Source of the DNA: Rhexocercosporidium sp. MPI-PUGE-AT-0058
Taxonomy: Eukaryota > Ascomycota > Leotiomycetes > Helotiales
DNA: 64,000 bases
Assembly (NCBI GenBank): GCA_020746875.1
Contig: JAGTJL010000001.1
Location: forward strand, 2,728,001-2,792,000
Direction of reading: 5' to 3'
Shown here: positions 46,581 through 56,927 of the stretch, piece after piece
Layout: each line of letters opens with the position of its first letter
How positions within the stretch are numbered: the first letter of the stretch is position 1
Translations under genes and position numbers: made by a program
Notes under the pieces: generated by a model
What the model was told of the DNA's origin: nothing
The model's database searches: none
The model's input: only the letters and a program-made list of their open reading frames with translations

Positions 46581-48398
46581 CTATCTACTACATACACTGC
46601 AAGCACAGCTCTTTCCTTGCCCTCGTAGAAAATTCGTTCCACAGAAAGCAGTTACTTCCTCGTCGTGTGATATGTCCCTGGCTGCAACAATCATCTGTCT
46701 CCACATCTCAGATATCTTCATTACCTTGAACTCTGCTGAAGGATCACACGAGTGATTAACTTTCCGAACCCAATTTCCCATCTTTTTCGAATAAATCTGC
46801 GCGACAGGCTCGTCGCCAAGATCAGGCCTTCTGAATTCTATAGACCAGCCATCATTAAAAGTGTCAAGAGGCACAAACTCTCCAAGAAGCTCCCCCAAGA
46901 TTTGGCCTTTTTTGTATATACCGACCGCCCGAACACCTTGGCCTTTTCCCGGCTCGTTACTGATTCGGGGCTGGGTCAGAGGCAAGCACGAAACGATGCA
47001 ACTACAATGTTCTTCGTCGCACAGATTACATCGAGTATCGGAAGGGGGAACCCAGCTAGGGGATCTGGGCCATTCCCAGTGCCAACAATCGGGTTTCGGC
47101 CATTCATGTTTCGCGACCTCGTTCTCCTCTATCAAATGGAACTCCTTCATGAAGGGAGCTAGCTCCTTGGCGGATAACCGATCGAGTTCCAGGGGATCCT
47201 CGCTCTCCCATTCGAATTCTGGAACCTCTGTATTTTGCCAGATCGACATTTGGAGGGTGTTTCCAATTTGAGATAGAGGCATAGACTGGTTGGAGCTTAA
47301 TAGCGAGTGGAACTGCTGTATTTCGTGCTGGCTTAGTTCGTAATACATACGGCCGGATATCCTTTGAGCAGCTTCCCTATCTTCTCGATTCGGTGGAATG
47401 AGACACAAGAGGCCCTCGAAATTGCCACACAGCCTTCTCCATCGCCGACCTTCTTTAAGGTAATCATGTAGACGCGTGCGGTTCCGTTTCGTTCTCGCCC
47501 ACTTCAGCTCATCCATGAGCTCGTTAAGACTCTCTGGATCTGCAGAACTACGGCCTGCCTTTCCGCTGTCTATCACATCGGCCAGCTTAACTTTCGCGAA
47601 GCGGTTCAAGAATTCAACAAGCAGTGATCTTTCCTCACCGAAGCTAATCACTCGCACAAGTTGCACGGCAAGTTTGTTGTCCTTGTTGACTTCAAATAGC
47701 GGCGTCGACCGATCTCTCCAGCTGCGAACTAAAGTACGCAAGCGATAAAATGAATCCTTCCCGCGTACTGCCTCCGAGAGGGTACTGATTTGGGGTGCGA
47801 CTTTGGGCTTCCTTAGCTGAATCTCGGTCTGTGTTGCCTTCCTCTTTCTCTCAGTAACGGCTGAAGGCTCGTTCAGCGCTGCTGAGGCAGCCTTTGTGTT
47901 TGTTCGGGAGAGCCGATTGTGAGTAGCTGTAGGCTTCCGTAGCGGACGCACTGCTTCACTGGATTGTGTTTCTGCTGGTGGCACTTGATCCTGGACCTCT
48001 AAGTGAGTTGTCGTTCTCGCATGCGGATGGCGACCTTCCAGACAGAGCGGGCGTGCCTTCCCTCGGCTCTCCGTGACAGCGGGGGGCGTTGGTTCACGCA
48101 GGATTTGTGTGGGAGCAACATGTTGTGTCTCGATTTCGATCATAGCATTCGCCATGGTATCAGCCTGCGAAAGGCCGTTGCCGCTCGGTGTACGTGTGCT
48201 GAGCGTCGCCTTGACAATTCGCAAGTCTGCAGAAATATCATCCAGGGACTTGCAGAGTTGCGCCATCCAACTCGGCTGCGTGTTCGTATGCTTTGAGCGG
48301 TGGTCTCCATTCTTGCTGCTGAATAATGTCTTGAAATTTTCGACCAGTCCGTTGAGTCGTTTCTCAATACTTTCAACTTTCTCCGCCACGTCTTCCAT
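46581..48398 (-). CDS. SET-domain protein, 605 aa
   Basis: Single exon from ATG 48398 (MEDVAEKVESIEKRL); the frame extends further upstream but without ATG. The N-terminal ~200 residues start as a short coiled coil, then are low complexity with KRKATQ-like basic motifs. Residues ~210-420 are a charged helical region of unknown type (FEVNKDNKLAVQLVRVIS, LNELMDELKWARTKRNR). Cys/His-rich CNLCDEEHCSCIVSC precedes the SET core: GKGQGVRAVGIYKKGQILGE, VRKVNHSCDPSAEF (NHS motif) and EEVTAFCG. The post-SET CACSVCSR ends the protein. It is probably a lysine methyltransferase; the usual ELTxDYG appears as EVTAFCG, so activity should not be assumed. Confidence 0.8.
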   Translation of the reverse strand: MEDVAEKVESIEKRLNGLVENFKTLFSSKNGDHRSKHTNTQPSWMAQLCKSLDDISADLRIVKATLSTRTPSGNGLSQADTMANAMIEIETQHVAPTQILREPTPPAVTESRGKARPLCLEGRHPHARTTTHLEVQDQVPPAETQSSEAVRPLRKPTATHNRLSRTNTKAASAALNEPSAVTERKRKATQTEIQLRKPKVAPQISTLSEAVRGKDSFYRLRTLVRSWRDRSTPLFEVNKDNKLAVQLVRVISFGEERSLLVEFLNRFAKVKLADVIDSGKAGRSSADPESLNELMDELKWARTKRNRTRLHDYLKEGRRWRRLCGNFEGLLCLIPPNREDREAAQRISGRMYYELSQHEIQQFHSLLSSNQSMPLSQIGNTLQMSIWQNTEVPEFEWESEDPLELDRLSAKELAPFMKEFHLIEENEVAKHEWPKPDCWHWEWPRSPSWVPPSDTRCNLCDEEHCSCIVSCLPLTQPRISNEPGKGQGVRAVGIYKKGQILGELLGEFVPLDTFNDGWSIEFRRPDLGDEPVAQIYSKKMGNWVRKVNHSCDPSAEFKVMKISEMWRQMIVAARDISHDEEVTAFCGTNFLRGQGKSCACSVCSR

Positions 48399-48571
48399 CA
48401 CCACGTATCGATAAATATAAGCTGCGGTTGAAGTAGTTGCTGATCGAAGCAAGAATAGTGCAGTTATCTCGTTCGTAAACCGAGGTGGATTGCTTTGTGA
48501 GGAATCTGGTGTATGGGAAGCCTTGTGCAAGAAAACGGAACACAAGAACTTGCGAACTTGGGGTCAGTAGC

Positions 48572-48583
48572 GCTTATATAAGC
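48572..48583 (-). promoter_or_regulatory. palindromic TATA element upstream of the SET gene
   Basis: GCTTATATAAGC is a perfect 12-bp palindrome containing TATATAA, ~175 bp 5' of the ATG at 48398. Confidence 0.4.
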
Positions 48584-48903
48584 AGCAAATTTCACGTCGC
48601 TCTTCGCTTAGGCACGACTCCACAGTTAGGTCCCCACCTACATCTCGGGAACCACATCGAGTACTTTATTGTGAATTCTAACGCAACAAGCCCAATAGTT
48701 GGATACTGAAAGATTTATTTCAATAATCACACATTGAACTTGATGCGAGGAGATACTTCCGCGGACGAGTACTACCACACGCTTGCCAGAGGACGTGTTA
48801 AGACAGGAACGGGCGACCCCTCCAAACAGTCCCATAATCTAGTGAACAAATAAGCTCGATTATCCTTTTCGCCCCTTGGTATTTGAGAGTTCCTTCGTGG
48901 GGT

Positions 48904-49340
48904 AAGCATGTCGCATCAGTGGGATTCTTCTCTGTCAGCAGATGTGTTTCCAGCTTGGCTTCTGACTTACGTAGAAAGAGGCGCCCGCTGAAGTAGGTCC
49001 TGCCTCTCTGAGGGGTGGTGCGCTTATATAATTCATGTAGATGAGTGGTGGTGAGCGTGGAGCTATAGTAATTGTAACGGAGGTAAACGCCTGGGTGAAG
49101 CATGGTGAGGCGAAGTCTTGATCGTGCTGGCAGCACTCTTTATAATCATCAAGAGCTTGCATCGCCGGTGCGAAGGCTGCCTTGTCGTTCTAGGAATGGC
49201 TGTCTGTTCCGTACCTCCCTACAGTACCCCTTACGGATTCCTAGTCGCCTCAGCCTTGATTGTTACGGATAGTGGCCAGTAAGTTGTCGAATTTGCTCTC
49301 CCCACCACCGAATCTGCCTCGCTCACGCCGCTTGATTAGA
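48904..49340. repeat. diverged ~440-bp direct repeat, left copy
   Basis: Aligns end to end with 63417-63856 in the same orientation: shared AAGCATGTCGCATCAGTGGG at the left edge, CTTACGTAGAAAGAGGC, GGCTGCC(T/G)TGTCGTTCTAGG, CTCAGCCTTGATTGTT and CTTGATTAGA at the right edge, with abrupt loss of similarity outside. Substitutions are scattered. A minus-strand frame (48935-49162) is only partly conserved in the other copy, so this is more likely a repeat than a gene. Confidence 0.75.
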
Positions 49341-49874
49341 CCAAGGGAGGAGGAGTGGCTGCATGTATCCATTCTCCGGCCATCGTACTCCCTGTTCCAT
49401 AGCATCACCTGCCACAGGAGGGAGACTAGCGCACGTCTCTGCACCTCAGCTTATCCTCATGGAAGCGCCGATGACTTCTGTAGCGACGCCCGGGCATCTC
49501 ATTGGTGACGTGGAATGCAAGTCTAGAAATACTTCTTGTTGTTGACAGGATATTCCGGTCATCACGTGATGTAGGGCTTAGTTATGACTGGTTAATATAG
49601 GCAACTCTTGCTGGAGCCTATTGGTCTGTAGCACATTAGGGCCTATAAGTAAAGCTGCATGTTACCCTAGATTAGAGAATTAACAGTTCAAGTCAACACT
49701 TGTAGATGATGGGTTGTTGAAGCAACCGCTCGCGTCGTGTGATTCAAAGGTTTTGAGATCAACTCATTAAAAGTATTTAAGAAAGCGTCGTAGATCCCCT
49801 TGAGTTCAATTAAAATGCCTTAGAATGACATTTGGTAGGTGCTAAGTAGAATTCAGTGGACATTGAATCGTAGA
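49341..49874. other. no supported gene
   Basis: Spacer right of the direct repeat. No frame with support. Confidence 0.35.
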
Positions 49875-50460
49875 CTATAGGAAAAAATGTTTGCATACAA
49901 ATGCATATTTGAATAAAACGTAAGGCTGTAAAAGTATACGTCTCCGTTTAGTAACTGGGCTGTTATTCAGGCTCGAAGAGCCAGAGACACCAGCTTGTAA
50001 CCTCCACAACTTCAACAGGCGAAACATGGGTCCGGATACAGTCTTCCCAGACTTAATTGTGAATACGTAGGTGCCAAACCAAGCTTGAACCGGGATCGTC
50101 GCGGACGCGCGACCGCTTGGCGGCAGTGTCAGGACCCATGCCACACACCACCCAGTGGCATCAGTATCGAAGACACTACGCCAGTCAAAGTCCGTCTAGG
50201 CGAAGTCGAGTTCAGCGACTTGCGCACCCAAGCACCCTTCTTCGAACACGGTCCGGGTTGAGATGCTACAACTCTGTACAACGTTCGGTTCCTCAGTGTA
50301 ATGCCGCAGGTTGGGGCCAGCAGACTACCGATTATGCTTACGAGACTTTTGAGCACCTTCATAAACACTAGGGTTCCATCGAATATCTTGGCTTCGACTC
50401 TGCCTCCCTTCCTCACCAGCGATAACTTCCGTCGACGACCCGGAGTTATAGAGCCTATTG
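49875..50460 (-). pseudogene. possible relic gene of unknown type
   Basis: A minus-strand frame from ~50.46 kb reads SVYEGAQKSRKHNR, TAG, SAGPNLRHYTEEPNVVQSC, FEEGCLGAQVAELDFA, TAG, TDFDWRSVFDTDATGWCVAW and LPPSGRASATIPVQAWFGTY, ending near 49875. The two TAGs are Gln-compatible. A second open frame overlaps, so coding status is uncertain. Confidence 0.25.
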
Positions 50461-50945
50461 AAGATTCGTAATCTTCGTCATATGACCATGCTTAGTCCAC
50501 ACGGCTGCATCGCATCTGGTGTCCGCAGATGTCTGAAGGCACGAACACGTAAGAAGAAACTGTTCTTATGGCGCCCATTTGGCCTAGAGAATGTTGGATG
50601 AGAATGGAGAGACTGTCAAGGTCAAGGGAAATGGCAGGAGCAATACGAGTTGCCCGATTCTCGATACAAGTACTTGCACGACCGACAAACCGTCACCGAA
50701 AGTCGTAAAAGGCAACGGGATGCCTACCGTAAGCGACGAAGACGGTGGCCTACGCTATCGGAACGAAGGGTCGCGCCTGACTATCAAATCATGGGAAAAC
50801 GATAACCGTCAAACTCTTCTCACTCAACCCGTGGTCACTCAACCTTGATTGGAAAACATGACTGACTAAACGGTATAGTTGCATTCGAAGCTTCTGTTCT
50901 GAGCTCGCTGACGCTGAATCCCTGCCCTCATTGCGCACTCAAAGC
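50461..50945. other. no supported gene
   Basis: Plus-strand frame 50591-50848 (ETVKVKGNGRSNTS) is hydrophilic with no recognised domain. Not called. Confidence 0.3.
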
Positions 50946-53900
50946 CTAACAGCAACACCTCCAACAGCACTTTCCTTCAACGTCACGCCCATATTCGGGA
51001 TGGGGGATATTTAAGGATGCCTGCGCTTCTTGGACTGTCCTCTCCAACTGGTCCAAAGGAACTTTCCTGCTTCCCTGCGACATAGTGATGCTGTAGTTTT
51101 TATCCTCAGCATACCACGTTAGGTGATCCGAAAAACTTCTCCCCAACCAAACGCGGTATAAGTTATTGAATGATTGGCTGTTAATTTTAAGAAGAAAAGA
51201 AGAAAATCTTTCATCCGGTAAAGCCAACAGCTGATCCATGACTTGCGCTGCAACAGACCGGACCTCCTTCTCTGGATCATTAAGCAAGGCCACCACGGCT
51301 TGAAGGATCTCTTCGGGTAGAGTTGACTGCCTCTCTAAAGCTCCCACTGCAGCAGATCGGACCGTCCACACTGGATCTTTAAGCAAGGCCGCCACGGCTT
51401 GAAGGATTTCTTCGGGTAGAGTTGACTGCCTCTCTAAAGCCCGTATTGCAGCAGACCAGACCCCCTTCTCTGGATCTTTAAGCAAGGCCACCACGGCTTG
51501 AAGGATCTCTTCGGGTAGAGTTGACTGCCTCTCTAAAGCTCTCACTGCAGTAAACCGGACCGTCCACACTGGATCTTTAAGCGAGGCTACCACGGCTTGA
51601 AGGATTTCTTCGGGTAGAGTTGACTGCCTCTCTAAAGCTCTCACTGCAGTATATCGGATATCTATCTCTGGATCTTTAAGCAAGACTACTACGGCTTGAA
51701 GGATCTCTTCGGGTAGAGTTGACTGCTCCTCTAAGGCCCGTATTGCATCAGACCGGACGCTCCACTTTGGATCTTTAAGTAAGGCTACTACGGCTTGAAA
51801 GATCTCTTCGGGTAAAGCTGACTGCTTCTTTAAGGCCCGCATTGCAGCAGACTGGACGCTTTGCTCTGAATCTTTGAACAAGGTCATTACAGCTTGAAGA
51901 ATCTCTTTAGGTAAGGCTAACTGCCCCTCCAAGGCCCATGCTGCAGCTGACCGGACGTCCTCCTTTGGATCTTTGAACAAGACCATCACAGTTTGAAGGA
52001 TCTCTTTTGGTAGGGCTGACTGCCCCTCTAAGGCCCCCGCTGCAGCACACCGGACCGTCCACTCTGGATCTTTAAGCAAGGCCACCACGGCTTGAAGGAT
52101 CTCTTTAGGTAAGGCTGATTTCCCTTTCAAGGCCCACGCTGCAGCAGACCGGACGTCCTCCTTTGGATCTTTGAACAAGACCATCACAGTTTGAAGGATC
52201 TCTTTAGGTAAGGCTGACTGCCCCCCTAAGGCCCCCGCTGCAGAACACCAGACCGTCCACACTGGATCTTTAAGTAAGGCTACTATAGCTTGAAGGATCT
52301 CATCAGGTAAAGTTGACTGCTTATTTAAGGCCCGCATTGCAGCAGTTTGGACGTCCATCTCTGGATCTTTGAATAAGGTCACTATAGCTTGAAGAATCTC
52401 TTTAGGCAAGGCTGATTCCTTCTCAAAAGCCCACACTACAACAGACCGGACGTCCTTCTCTGGATCTTTGAATAAGGCCACCATAGCTTGAAGGATCTCT
52501 TTTGGTAAATCTGACTGCCCCTTCAAGGCCCCCGCTGCAGCATATCGGACGTCCATCTCTGGATCTTTGAATAAGGTTACTATGGCTTGAAGAATCTCTT
52601 TAGGTAGGGCTGACTCCCTCTCAAAAGCCCACGCTGCAGCAGACCGGACGTCCTTCTCTGGATCTTCGAACAAGGCCACCACGGCTTGAAGTATCTCCTT
52701 AGGCAAAGCTTCACGAAGACGCTGGAGCATAGCAAGGGCGGCTCTTTTCAAGCCTATTGAGTCATCATCTCCCAGGCATGAAGCTGTCAATTTCATGATG
52801 GTTGGTGATACTCTTGGTCTTGCCATCAGCGAGACTAGAATCTGCATTTTTAAGCCGTCCTTGGATTCTTTCTTTAAGACATCCTCTAGGATTTGTTCTG
52901 GGAATTCCATCTCGGCGACTAACCGTGAGCGCCTATTCATTTTAAATGCAAAATTGCATTCAAACAACAGCCACTGTTTCAATTGACCTTCTAGATCCTC
53001 TCGAAGTTGGCTAAACTTCGGGGTCTCTTGCGACGGAGCCACTTCGCTCAGGCAATGCATGACCAGCCGTTGATGCACAGGGCCCAATAGGTCACGCGGA
53101 TTTTCTTCGATCGTGTGGAAGAAGAGCCAGAGCTGATCATCGCTGCCCTTGGCTTGAAGCAAGCCAGCGACGAAACGCCAAAAAATGTCGTAGCGTGCGT
53201 TGTATTTGTGCTTCCGAAGATAATTGACTGGGTCGCTTTGCCGAAACTTTCGAGTTTTGAACTCTAGCCACTCGAGAATATGGCCGTCCTCCCACCGTCG
53301 TACAAAATACCGTGCCGCAAAATACTCTTGGAAGGTCAAGTGTAAGAAGTGAAAATTTCGGTTGCTGTGTTTAGCAGCCAATGGATCGGAGGTTCGGAGG
53401 AAAGAGAGACGTGGGAGCGCCTTGTCCAGCAAGAAAGTCGCCGGCAGTTTGAAATACTTAGTTATGAGCCTTGCTTCAAAGTCTATTACATCGCCATGCA
53501 GTCCGGTAAAGGAAAGGGCCTCAAGAAAATCGATCTCAGTCTTCACGAGGCCATCGATCTGTGACGGACCAGAATTCTCGATATGACAACGGGTCACTAG
53601 CTCCCCATTACTTTTCTTCTCTAATCGCCTGACATCTTTCTTCCATAATTGATGTTCGATAGCTTGGTAAACGGCGGTCATGGTCTCCGGAATGGGCTCA
53701 GAGTCAGAGGCTTCGTCCCACGTGTAACAGAGAGCATCCAGCTGAACCGGGATCCGCACAAGATTCTGCATAACCAAACGATCTTGAAGAAACGACTGAA
53801 TCTTGCCGACCATTCGTGAATCACGTATTTTCGTGTCTGGATCAGCGAAAGCTTTTTCGATGTACTCCTTCACTTGACTAGGATAGAATCCGATCGTTTC

Positions 53901-55971
53901 CAGTTCCAGGTCGAGAGGCTTAAGGTTACGTGGAATGGTTCCGGATGGGCGAGACGTGATGATGACATTGGGCTGGTTCAAAAGTTCCCCGAGCAGTCGG
54001 CGCAAGTTGTCGCCGGAGTGTAGCTCTCCAGTTACTTCATCCAGACCATCGAGGATAAATAAGGTTTTGGCGCCTGTTGTACAGTCGATCGTATGCCGCA
54101 GTTCTGAAGCGAGAATCTCGCCCTTGCCGGATTCGGTGAAATACTCGTGGTGAAAGAGACCTGTAAGGGTGTATTCACGAGTGTTCCAGCTCTTCAGCCG
54201 CCGCAACGGTACCCAGAGTACGCGGTCGAACAAGTCTTTCCACGTGCCGCGGATAAAGTCATAGACCATCTTTTTGCACAAGGTGGTCTTCCCAACTCCA
54301 GCTCGTCCTCGGACCAGGATTCTTCTTGGCGTTATCGTGCGGTCGTCAGATGTCTTACGTTCGTTGAAGATTGCTGACAGTGCGACTTGAATGTCCTTGC
54401 TAGGTGTCTCGATCTTCAGCCGAGCGTGGAGTGAGAACGGAGAGGACTGTGGTGTATCTCCTGTTTTCGGGGGCCTCCCGGAGGGGGCTACGGCTACATA
54501 GCGGCCCGGCTGTTCCACAATGGCGAGATTGATATAGCAGTGTTCCATCGATAACAGGTCGCCCGAGAGTCTTTTAATCTCGAGCTTGTCTGGAGTGTAG
54601 TGTTTGTTGCGAATCCAGGCGTCCGGGTCTAGAGAAATTGTTAGCAAGCTACAGGTCTACATCCACGCAATCCAAGGGTATACGTCTGGCAGCACCCAAT
54701 CACAGAAGCACGTATCAACAATTTAGAGGGACTTTAATGAAAGTACATTTGCTAACTCATTTGCAGTGCCTTTTCCTTTTCGGCCAACTCTTTCAGTGCC
54801 TTTTCGGCAAACTCTTTCAAGTAATAAGATACAGACTCGAATGCTGGATCCTCCGGCCCCACAAACTTATTTAGCATGCTGTGTCTAACTTGCAAAGGGG
54901 ATCGCGGTAGGCCTTGAAGGCAAGCCGAATGTTCTGCAACAAGCTACTGGAGGTTAGTGATTGCAACACGATGATCAAATGCCGGTATATCTTACAATAC
55001 CAGTATCATTCTTGCCAAGCTCTGTGCGATGTTCAGAAGATAGGTTTTTGAGGACATTCTTGAAGTCGGTTTTGTGTGTTTCATAAAAGCATCTGATAGG
55101 AAAGCTAAACGACTTGTTGCTGACCATTTCGCAAAACAGCTGCACAACGTCATCAAGCTGTCTGCGTTCGCCCTCGTTGTTGCTTAGATATTTGACCAGC
55201 TCGTCGGCTGTTTCGCCCCCCATTGATATCGCAATATCGAGACGCAGCTGCGTAGCAGTCAAAAAGCCACAGTGGCTACCTTGAAAAGGCGTTCCTAAAA
55301 ATGCTACACCGACAGTAGAATCGAGAATATTTTGGTATCTGCTTTGGCGTTCGAATGACCGGTGGAGCGCCTTTAAGGAGTTACTACCAGTTCATCAGAT
55401 GCCAGAGAGTTATAGACTTACCTTACAGAGTAATAGGCCACCAAAGCAAGACGCAACGAAAATGATCGGTCGATTGCAACTATCCTGTTTACCGTTAAAT
55501 TTATTGGCAAGGGCGGGAACAGAGAGTTTACCGATCTTCGTATGTGCAACTTCTCCAACAATTCATCGGCATGGCCAAGTAAGCCTTGAGCCGCCGCATA
55601 TTTGTCGAAATTCGCGTTCCAGTCGTACGTGAAGATGCGAGCATTCGAAATTACAGAAGGCAGCATGTTGCGATCCTGCAGCCAGTGGACTTCTCCAGAA
55701 TTTCGGTCGCCGTCCTTCTTCCATGCCACCCACGTTCTTGGTGATTGAGTATCCAAGCCATGGATGGCAACAATGCTGCAACTTGTTAGCTGGGTTAGGT
55801 AAAGCTGGTATGTGAATAGACCGACTCTATGTCCGTTTTGGTGGAATCATTAGTTCGATCGGGGTATACTTGGTTTAGTCCAAGTTTTCGTGGCTCAGCA
55901 ATTTCGAGCTGTTCGGGAATGCTTGTGCTATTTGCCGACAGCCTCGCCCCCATGTTTGCCCACATGTTCAT
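50946..55971 (-). CDS. NLR-like protein: alpha/beta-hydrolase-like + NACHT + HEAT repeats, 1565 aa
   Basis: Six exons (55971-55826, 55775-55532, 55484-55422, 55370-54996, 54943-54757, 54628-50946) sum to 4698 nt. Residues 1-~250 form an alpha/beta-hydrolase-like (SESB-type) domain: KLGLNQVYPDRTN, IVAIHGLDTQSPRTW, IFVASCFGGLLLCK, GVAFLGTPFQGSHCG. The nucleophile elbow reads SCFGG rather than GxSxG. A helical linker (YYLKEFAEKALKELAEKEKA) follows. NACHT: LVRGRAGVGKTTLCKKM (Walker A), KTLFILDGLDEVTGEL (Walker B), NVIITSRPSG, then FLHLTFQEYFAARYFV. After a helical stretch come 15 HEAT repeats of 33 residues and a short tail ending CCWRCCC. Such STAND proteins sense a ligand through their repeats and signal through the N-terminal domain, and control heterokaryon incompatibility or immunity in fungi. 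No stops or frameshifts. The exon 5 donor (GTTAGC) is weak. Confidence 0.88.
51222..52706 (-). repeat. 15 x 99-bp HEAT repeat array inside the NLR gene
   Basis: Fifteen in-register 33-codon units (frame LPKEILQAVVALFKDP, five to six variable residues, AAAWALKGQSA). Framework codons are almost identical between units, while positions just after KDP (EKDVRS, EMDVRY, VWTVRC, KEDVRS, EQSVQS, KWSVRS, EIDIRY) differ. The right-hand units use LPEEILQ and RALERQST, the left-hand units LPKEILQ. Some pairs (units 6 and 8; 12 and 14) are nearly the same at DNA level, a sign of recent duplication or conversion. Confidence 0.9.
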
Positions 55972-56927
55972 TGGTGTTCCCGTGCTGCTGGGTAGGAGGG
56001 TCTCTCACAATCTCAAAGTGTGAAGACCGGAGACCGGCGACTAAGACTTGACAACCAATCCTGTTTGGTGGCAGAATGATGGAAAATGTTTGGCTGAGGA
56101 TGATAATATGCATACGAGAACGATAGGAGTAATGATCCCTATAACACGAACGCAAGAGCAAGCGCCAGCGGGCTTGTTCTGCGCAGCTGTGACTCAGAAC
56201 GATGTGCCAGAAAACAAGGCAGGCCACCAAGTCCTATTGACCAAAGCCTCGAGCCACGTCAGCGAAAACAAAATTTCCAGAGCCTCGTTGACCAGTGCGA
56301 GGCTTAAACATTTTATCCGGCACATTGTCGACCAGTGAATCCTCTCATGAGGCGTTGAATATGCATCTGATCATGTGCATGCTATGCAACCAGGTATTAG
56401 TGTCCAATAAAATAAGCCCAATAGCCCGCTATATTTGCTTGGCAGACGCCCCGTTGCGCTGTCTCGTAATTAGTGGACAGAAAAAGCGGCAGCTATTCAA
56501 TCATGAAAACACCCCACTATCCACTGTCATTTTGAAGCTTTTCAAAATTCCTGAAAATTCGAAAACAATATGTAAAGATACAGAATGGGCATTTGTATAA
56601 GTTCTGCAAGTTCTATTCAATTGCGTTGTGGTAGCTTGCTTGCAGTGCAGAAGTTGCCATTTGGTGAGGCTCGCCAAAAACAAAATGTGCCGCTTTTTTT
56701 GTCCACCGCGAGGCTGTGCCACTCAAAATGGGGCGGCATAATAAATATCACTTGCAGGGAATGCATCGATTGGTGGCCTGCTGGATCCGTTCACAGATTT
56801 AGTATTTTATAAGGCGATGAAATAAACATTGAGACAGCAGAATTCTTAATAGTAGTAAGGTTAGTACAACAACAGAGAACCTTTCTTCATCTTCTTGTAG
56901 CCTTAGCTTGAGCGTGAATGGATCAGA
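55972..56927. promoter_or_regulatory. divergent region between NLR and HET genes
   Basis: About 950 bp head-to-head spacer. A TTTTATAAGG TATA-like element at ~56.81 kb lies ~115 bp before the HET ATG. Frames inside (56048-56338 and others) have no support. Confidence 0.4.
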
